Shown in pieces: positions 5,879-9,382 of a stretch of DNA of 9,382 bases. The first letter of the stretch is position 1. Each line of letters starts with the position of its first letter. Source of the stretch: Spirochaetaceae bacterium (GTDB lineage Bacteria; Spirochaetota; Spirochaetia; Treponematales; Breznakiellaceae); assembly GCA_031257135.1 (NCBI GenBank), contig JAIRPH010000141.1:1-9382 (forward strand), read 5' to 3'. The position numbers and the translations under genes are program-made. A model generated the notes under the pieces. The model was not told the DNA's origin. It saw nothing but the letters and a program-made list of their open reading frames with translations, and did no database searches.

Positions 5879-6456
5879 TGTTCAGAAGCCGGGATCTTTT
5901 TGGTACGGGACTCCTTATGACCGGAGCGTTTCTCGCCAATCCTTCGACGCTGTTCAGAAGTATTCAGTGTCTCTTTTTTTGCGCGTACGCTCTGCTTATG
6001 GGTAAAAAAATCAATCTTTTCATCACCCTATCGGTAATGACTGGTATTATGATATTCAATCTTCTGGTTCCTTACGGCAAAGTGCTTGCGGAAGTATGGG
6101 GATTTCCGATTACTCAAGGCGCGCTTCTTGGGGGATTGCACCGGGCGGTAACGATGGAAGGGCTTATCATGCTATCTAAGGCGAGTATCCGGCGGGATTT
6201 GCGATTTCCCGGTTCTTTCGGCGCGCTTTTAGGAGAATCTCTGCTGATATTTCAGCGCATCCTCGACCGGAAAGGACGGATCACCCGCAAAAGCCTCATC
6301 GAAAGCGTAGACGCCCTGATGCTGGAGTTAAGCGCGGAACAGGAATGTCCGGCGGAAATCGCCCCGGCGCCAAGAACCGATCGGGGAATTCTCATCTTAG
6401 GGGCGGCGAGTCTGCCGATTTTCGGGCTTACCGGCATCGGGCTGTTTCTCGGCTAG
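5875..6456 (+). CDS. Short EcfT/CbiQ-like membrane protein
   Basis: The 193-residue product begins at ATG 5875, whose bases overlap the TGA of the Gx gene (ATGA). Hydrophobic segments lie at about 10-24, 28-42, 47-66 and 170-192. Residues 50-105 resemble the N-terminal half of ECF transporter T components: a hydrophobic run ending NLLVPYGKV, then the amphipathic ITQGALLGGLHRAVTMEGLIMLSKAS. T components couple an S component to the ATPase pair. This protein is shorter than the usual roughly 250 residues, and I cannot find the Ala-Arg-Gly coupling-helix motifs. It may therefore be a diverged T subunit, a partner dedicated to the Gx protein, or an unrelated membrane protein. No ATPase gene is in the window. 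Its stop shares a CTAG with the convergent DUF2147 gene. Confidence 0.65.
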   Translation: MMFRSRDLFGTGLLMTGAFLANPSTLFRSIQCLFFCAYALLMGKKINLFITLSVMTGIMIFNLLVPYGKVLAEVWGFPITQGALLGGLHRAVTMEGLIMLSKASIRRDLRFPGSFGALLGESLLIFQRILDRKGRITRKSLIESVDALMLELSAEQECPAEIAPAPRTDRGILILGAASLPIFGLTGIGLFLG

Positions 6457-6959
6457 TTCGAGCTTAAAGCGGACGCCTGTTGCCGGGTTGTTTTCAGCCA
6501 GAATTGACTGCGGCCTATACCGAGACCTATCTCGCCCCGCACTTCTAGGGTATCGGCTTTAAATTTTTTGCCGTCCGCAGGACGATAGATAACTTTGCAA
6601 CGATAAATATTACCGTCTTGAACATTAACCACACTGCCGCCGCTCCAATATCCGGTTTTATCCATCGTTAAGCCGAAAATCCAGGGCGTACCGACCACAA
6701 ACATCTCATTTACCTTACCAGCCACAGGGAATCCCGGATAAGATTCCTTACAGGGAATCGCTTTAACGTCGCGAGGATGTTCCGCAGTTGAAAGCACTTT
6801 CCCGTAGAGCGTACCATTACTCTGGTAAATTTCCCAGCCTGCGGTGATGCGTCCGGTTTTTTCGTCGATACTCAGCCAGAATCCTTCTACCGGGTCTGCC
6901 CCAAAGCACAGCCCGACGCCAATCATCCAGAGCCATAAAAAGCCTATAATTTTTTTCAT
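6453..6959 (-). CDS. Secreted DUF2147 family protein
   Basis: The 168-residue product starts MKKIIGFLWLW, a typical signal peptide with likely cleavage after about residue 21 (GLCFGA). C18 is preceded by leucine, so it does not form a canonical lipobox. The mature part is a DUF2147 beta domain: VEGFWLSIDEKTG near 24-36, GYWSGGSVVNVQDGNIYRCKV at 103-123 (Y119, C121), and LEVRGEIGLGIGRSQFW at 138-154. The family is periplasmic or exported and its function is unknown. An upstream in-frame ATG (6980) is rejected because it would place coding over the -10 box; ATG 6959 starts the signal peptide directly. No SD site is present. Convergent with the EcfT-like gene, it uses the complement of the same CTAG as its stop. 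Confidence 0.88.
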   Translation of the reverse strand: MKKIIGFLWLWMIGVGLCFGADPVEGFWLSIDEKTGRITAGWEIYQSNGTLYGKVLSTAEHPRDVKAIPCKESYPGFPVAGKVNEMFVVGTPWIFGLTMDKTGYWSGGSVVNVQDGNIYRCKVIYRPADGKKFKADTLEVRGEIGLGIGRSQFWLKTTRQQASALSSN

Positions 6960-6965
6960 ATAGGT

Positions 6966-6993
6966 ATTATAGCCAAACATTTTTTTAAATCAA
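6966..6993 (-). promoter_or_regulatory. Predicted strong promoter of the DUF2147 gene, leaderless spacing
   Basis: On the minus strand TTGATT (6993-6988) and a perfect TATAAT (6971-6966) are 16 bases apart. The spacer contains an A7 tract. Only six bases lie between the -10 box and ATG 6959, so the expected transcription start is the A of the start codon itself. The absence of any SD site fits this. Confidence 0.6.
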
Positions 6994-7084
6994 CTGATTT
7001 TCAAGTCCCCAGCTTGTCACAAAAGACAGTTATGCGCCCATTGCTATTGACAAAAATAAAATATAGTTTGAAAGGAGACTACCG

Positions 7085-7174
7085 ATGGAAACCATCAAAA
7101 TATTGACTGAAAGGCTGTTTTTACGGTCTCCTAATATCAATGTATGTTTTAGAATAATACTAGATGGGTGGTGA
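7085..7174 (+). pseudogene. N-terminal stub of a probable GNAT acetyltransferase, truncated
   Basis: GGAG (7074-7077) lies 7 bases before ATG 7085, a well-formed start. The product begins METIKILTERLFLRS, the N-terminal strand typical of RimJ/RimL-type GNAT acetyltransferases (usual form ILTERLxLR). After about residue 16 the resemblance ends, and the frame stops at TGA 7172-7174, giving only 29 residues against a usual 160-190. That TGA falls inside the GGTGAT that opens the IS1-family end, so insertion followed by deletion probably destroyed the gene. A TTGACA occurs at 7047-7052, but no -10 box is correctly spaced from it. The GNAT assignment rests on a very short segment. Confidence 0.45.
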
Positions 7175-7437
7175 TCCAGAAAGTATGATAGCGGTCAAAC
7201 GAAGCCGTAATTGATGTAGTGGAAAGCCATATTGAAGGCTTTCCAATGATTGAAGAGCTTCTTGGAAAAACAGCAGGTTCGCCTGAAAACCCGCCCGAGC
7301 CGATGCCGCAACCGGCAGTTATTCCCTTCTATCCCCACCGTGTACGCTTTGCCGGTTAACCGGTTGTCCTCGGCAAATGCCGTCAGGAAGCTGTCCCAAT
7401 CGTCAGCCGCTATCGTATCCCAGGTAATTCCCAATTA
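7169..7437 (-). mobile_element. Truncated IS1-family insertion sequence, one end retained
   Basis: The segment contains the C-terminal part of an IS1-family transposase on the minus strand. Just beyond its stop codon is a terminal sequence beginning GGTGATCCAGAAAG at 7169, and GGTGAT/GGTAAT openings are typical of IS1-family inverted repeats. No matching inverted copy is seen on the other side before guaA, and no target duplication can be recognised, so most of the element including its left end is lost. The right-hand boundary is uncertain; weak similarity may continue past the in-frame TAA at 7435-7437. Confidence 0.6.
7195..7434 (-). pseudogene. IS1-family transposase (InsB-type) C-terminal remnant
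   Basis: The frame encodes 79 residues ending just before the insertion sequence end. It shows the IS1-type C-terminal signature: WDTIAADDWDSF (5-16), a VGIEGNN segment (33-39), then LRHRLGRVFRRTCCFSK (42-58) and a terminal HYINYGFV. DDWDSF carries the second catalytic acidic region, and the glutamate of GIEGNN fits the third. The frame begins at a TTG directly after an in-frame TAA. Upstream codons (through about 7497) give only weak resemblance, and the N-terminal zinc-binding and first catalytic regions are missing. The fragment cannot be an active transposase. Confidence 0.72.
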
Positions 7438-7613
7438 TTTCCAACATCGAAAGTCCTTTTGTATCTTCGCGGTAAAATCTGATATTATCCAATTGTTATG
7501 ATAGGTCTCCCTCTACTTCTCCTCGTTCCATATAATATAGAAAATTACGCCTTTATAAAGGAGAATCGCTGTCTTCTGATTGACAGAATTGCGGAATACG
7601 ACCATGATACGCT
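7438..7613. other. Leader and decayed region upstream of guaA
   Basis: No gene is recognised here. An isolated TATAAT at 7531-7536 lacks a properly spaced -35. A perfect 12-base palindrome, CCTTTATAAAGG (7550-7561), includes the start of an SD-like AAAGGAG (7557-7563), but no start codon stands at the correct distance after it. It may be a relic of a lost reading frame. The functional part is probably the guaA promoter at 7580-7608. I see no purine-riboswitch-like structure. Confidence 0.5.
7580..7608 (+). promoter_or_regulatory. Predicted guaA promoter with -10 box next to the start codon
   Basis: A perfect TTGACA -35 (7580-7585) is followed after 17 bases by CATGAT (7603-7608), which matches four of six -10 positions. 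Five bases separate it from ATG 7614. No SD site lies before guaA, so a leaderless transcript is predicted, as for slyD and the DUF2147 gene. Confidence 0.45.
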
Positions 7614-9233
7614 ATGGATACGATACTGATACTTGATTTCGGGAGCCAGACGACTCAGCTTATTGGGCGGCGTATACGGGACATGGGGGTGTATGCGGAG
7701 ATTGTTCCCGGGGACGCGCCCCTGGCTGACCCGCTACCGGCTGAGGTGCGGGGCATTGTGCTGTCCGGGTCTCCTGAATCGGCTTACGCCCCGGAAGGAC
7801 CGGTTCCCGACAAACGAATCTACGCCTGCGGACTTCCCCTTCTGGGCATCTGCTACGGGCTTCAGCGCATGACCGCCGACTTGGGCGGGCAGGTGGAAGC
7901 TCTGCCCAAACGCGAATACGGCGGCGCAAAGGTGGCGGTTTATCCTCCGCCGGAAAAAAAACTATTTTTCGCGGGCTTCGATGCATCCGTTTCTCTGCTG
8001 GACATACAAAACCGGCGGGTCCCGAATCTCCCGGAAACCGTATCCATCACGGCTTGGATGAGCCACGGCGATACCCTGACCCGCCTCGCCCCGGGGTTCC
8101 GGGAATACGGGCGAAGCGCGGCAGGCTTCCCGGCGGTTGTGGTCCACGAATCAAAACCCTGGTATGGGCTTCAGTTTCACCCGGAAGCGGCTCACTGCGA
8201 GCGGGGAAGCGAAATCCTCGCAGGTTTCGTCTTCGGGGTTTGCTCGTGCAAACCCGAGTGGACTATGGAACGCTACCTCGAAAACGCCCGGGCTGACCTC
8301 GCAAAAAAAGCCGGGCATCATCCGGTACTGCTTCTCATTTCCGGGGGCGTGGATTCCGCGGTCGTTGCGGGACTGCTCTTGAAAACGCTACCGGCTGAAC
8401 AGGCGCATCTCATGTACATTGATACCGGTCTCATGCGGAAAGATGAAACCGAAACGGTTGAAATCAGCCTGAAACGCCTCGGAGCTGGAGGGCTTCATAT
8501 TGTCCGCAGTGAAGAAGCGTTTCTCGCCGCGCTCAAGGGCGTCGCAGACCCGGAAGCGAAACGGAAAATCATCGGCGATCTGTTCATTGAGATTCAGGAA
8601 CGGGAAGTCAAGGCATTGGGTTTGCCCGAAACGTATTTTCTCGCTCAGGGAACGCTTTACACCGACCTCATTGAGAGCGGAAAGGGCGTAGGAAACAAGG
8701 CGCGGGTCATTAAGAGTCATCACAACGTAGGCAGTCCTCTTGTCGAGGCGAAACGGCGGGCAGGGCGGCTTATTGAACCTTTGGATCGGCTTTACAAGGA
8801 TGAGGTGCGGCGGCTTGGGGCGATTCTCGGGCTGGACGAGGCGGTAATCCGGCGGCATCCCTTTCCGGGACCGGGTTTGGCGGTACGGATTTTGGGGGAA
8901 GTTACGCGGTCGGCTTGCGCTATACTTCGCGAAGCGGAAGCGCTGTACATAAGCGAACTGCACCACCGCGGGCTGTACGGCGATATGTGGCAGGCTTTTG
9001 CGGTGCTTTTGCCGGTTCGGTCTGTCGGGGTTGCCGGGGATGAGCGCAGGTACGGCCGGGTTCTTGCTTTGCGGGCGATTACCAGCGCGGACGGCATGAC
9101 CGCTGATGTGTATCCTTTCCCGATGAAAGACCTTTTGGAAATTTCGACGCTTATCACGAATACGGTACCGGAAATCGGCAGAGTCGTTTACGATATTTCG
9201 AGCAAGCCTCCGGCAACGATTGAGTGGGAATGA
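7614..9233 (+). CDS. guaA: GMP synthase, glutamine-hydrolysing
   Basis: GuaA aminates XMP to GMP with ATP and ammonia from glutamine, the last step of de novo guanine nucleotide synthesis in the cytosol. The 539-residue protein has both modules. The class I glutamine amidotransferase domain has LDFGSQTTQLI (7-17), nucleophile C80 in LLGICYGLQ, and H189/E191 in LQFHPEA. The ATP pyrophosphatase domain has the P-loop SGGVDS at 243-248. The C-terminal dimerisation domain contains a PFPGPGLAVRILGE stretch and ends in KPPATIEWE. Length is close to the E. coli protein (525). An in-frame TGA nine bases upstream makes ATG 7614 the only reasonable ATG, and MDTILILDFGSQ is the usual N-terminus. The gene is much GC-richer than the left of the window and stands alone. 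It is intact, with all catalytic residues seen. Confidence 0.98.
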   Translation: MDTILILDFGSQTTQLIGRRIRDMGVYAEIVPGDAPLADPLPAEVRGIVLSGSPESAYAPEGPVPDKRIYACGLPLLGICYGLQRMTADLGGQVEALPKREYGGAKVAVYPPPEKKLFFAGFDASVSLLDIQNRRVPNLPETVSITAWMSHGDTLTRLAPGFREYGRSAAGFPAVVVHESKPWYGLQFHPEAAHCERGSEILAGFVFGVCSCKPEWTMERYLENARADLAKKAGHHPVLLLISGGVDSAVVAGLLLKTLPAEQAHLMYIDTGLMRKDETETVEISLKRLGAGGLHIVRSEEAFLAALKGVADPEAKRKIIGDLFIEIQEREVKALGLPETYFLAQGTLYTDLIESGKGVGNKARVIKSHHNVGSPLVEAKRRAGRLIEPLDRLYKDEVRRLGAILGLDEAVIRRHPFPGPGLAVRILGEVTRSACAILREAEALYISELHHRGLYGDMWQAFAVLLPVRSVGVAGDERRYGRVLALRAITSADGMTADVYPFPMKDLLEISTLITNTVPEIGRVVYDISSKPPATIEWE

Positions 9234-9307
9234 CTTCCCTGACTCAGAGTCCAGACATGAAATCGCGCAAAGCCGCCGCCGGAAATATCTCCTATAACTG
9301 GCAAATG

Positions 9308-9332
9308 CGCCGGACTGCAAACCAGCCCGGCG
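9308..9332. terminator. GC-rich hairpin downstream of guaA
   Basis: CGCCGG-A-CTG (9308-9317) pairs with CAG-C-CCGGCG (9323-9332) around a 5-base loop, with one A-C mismatch: nine pairs in all. No T run follows on either strand, so it would be a Rho-type or 3'-stabilising structure rather than a classic intrinsic terminator. It lies between guaA and a possible convergent gene end at 9338. Confidence 0.35.
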
Positions 9333-9337
9333 GGGCA

Positions 9338-9382
9338 TTACCCGCTGATTTGGGCGCGCAGAGCGAGAATCTGCCGGCGGAC
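9338..9382 (-). CDS. Possible C-terminal end of a minus-strand gene (14 residues visible)
   Basis: On the minus strand the frame entering from the window edge reads VRRQILALRAQISG and stops at TAA (9340-9338), six bases beyond the hairpin. This would make a convergent gene facing guaA. The visible part is too short to name. A competing plus-strand frame from ATG 9257 stays open for 42 codons to the window end but has no SD site and low-complexity composition, and I favour it less. Confidence 0.22.
   Translation of the reverse strand, partial: VRRQILALRAQISG

Noticed and set aside
7221..7244. Perfect inverted repeat GGAAAGCC / GGCTTTCC with an 8-base spacer
   Set aside because: It lies inside the transposase remnant, where it encodes two similar Lys-Ala-Phe and Met-Ala-Phe stretches. 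It is best explained as coding sequence rather than a regulatory hairpin.
7557..7563. AAAGGAG as a ribosome binding site for guaA
   Set aside because: It is about 50 bases before the guaA ATG, too far to act directly, and no start codon follows it at 5-10 bases.
8388..9338. A 316-codon open frame on the minus strand opposite guaA
   Set aside because: It lies almost entirely over a clear, intact guaA. Its product is Arg/Pro/Ser-rich low-complexity sequence typical of the antisense of GC-rich codons.
9257..9382. Plus-strand frame from ATG 9257 open to the window end
   Set aside because: It has no SD site or recognisable domain and contains the GC-rich hairpin. The minus-strand C-terminal end is slightly more plausible, and neither is secure.
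1..9382. CRISPR arrays, tRNA or rRNA genes, riboswitches
   Set aside because: Reading both strands, I found no regularly spaced repeats, no cloverleaf-like sequence and no recognisable riboswitch core; a covariance-model search was not possible here.

Overview
The window looks like a chromosomal segment of a spirochaete of the Treponema type, possibly a gut or termite-gut lineage. This is inferred from the overall gene set: SlyD with a metal-binding tail, a NusG-II/Gx membrane pair, a secreted DUF2147 protein, GuaA, and a decayed IS1-family element. It is not based on any marker gene, so the taxonomic call is tentative. Base composition changes strongly along the window. A hand count of one 60-base line in the left-hand glycosyltransferase gives about 32% GC (241-300), and one line in guaA gives about 67% (8041-8100).

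Region 1 (1-3684, + strand) is the end of a surface-polysaccharide cluster. It holds the 3' part of a family 2 glycosyltransferase, an NAD-dependent sugar epimerase/dehydratase that starts at TTG, and then gmd and fcl. The last two together convert GDP-mannose to GDP-L-fucose, so the glycan built by this cluster probably contains fucose or a related deoxysugar. The gaps between genes are 4, 52 and 13 bases, consistent with one operon.

Region 2 (3685-4502) holds a long near-perfect hairpin (26-base arms, 4-base loop) between convergent genes, and a minus-strand PPC/DUF296 gene with its own promoter and a strong Shine-Dalgarno (SD) site.

Region 3 (4503-6456, + strand) is a tight overlapping run of four genes: slyD, a membrane-anchored NusG domain II protein, a Gx-family membrane protein (annotated historically as heptaprenyl diphosphate synthase component I), and a short EcfT-like membrane protein. 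The middle two resemble a gene pair seen beside flavin and electron-transfer loci in Firmicutes. The EcfT-like neighbour suggests a transporter module whose substrate is unknown. The last gene ends convergently with a secreted DUF2147 gene (6453-6959, minus), and both stop codons lie in one CTAG tetramer.

Region 4 (6960-7613) is decayed intergenic DNA. It contains the N-terminal stub of a probable GNAT acetyltransferase with an intact ribosome binding site, followed by the C-terminal remnant of an IS1-family transposase on the minus strand. Region 5 (7614-9233, + strand) is guaA (GMP synthase). The window then ends with a hairpin and a possible C-terminal end of a minus-strand gene.

A recurring feature is that slyD, the DUF2147 gene and guaA lack an SD site, and each has a sigma70-like promoter whose -10 box ends only 5-6 bases before the start codon. 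This predicts leaderless mRNAs. Genes inside the polysaccharide operon and the DUF296 gene instead carry SD sites.
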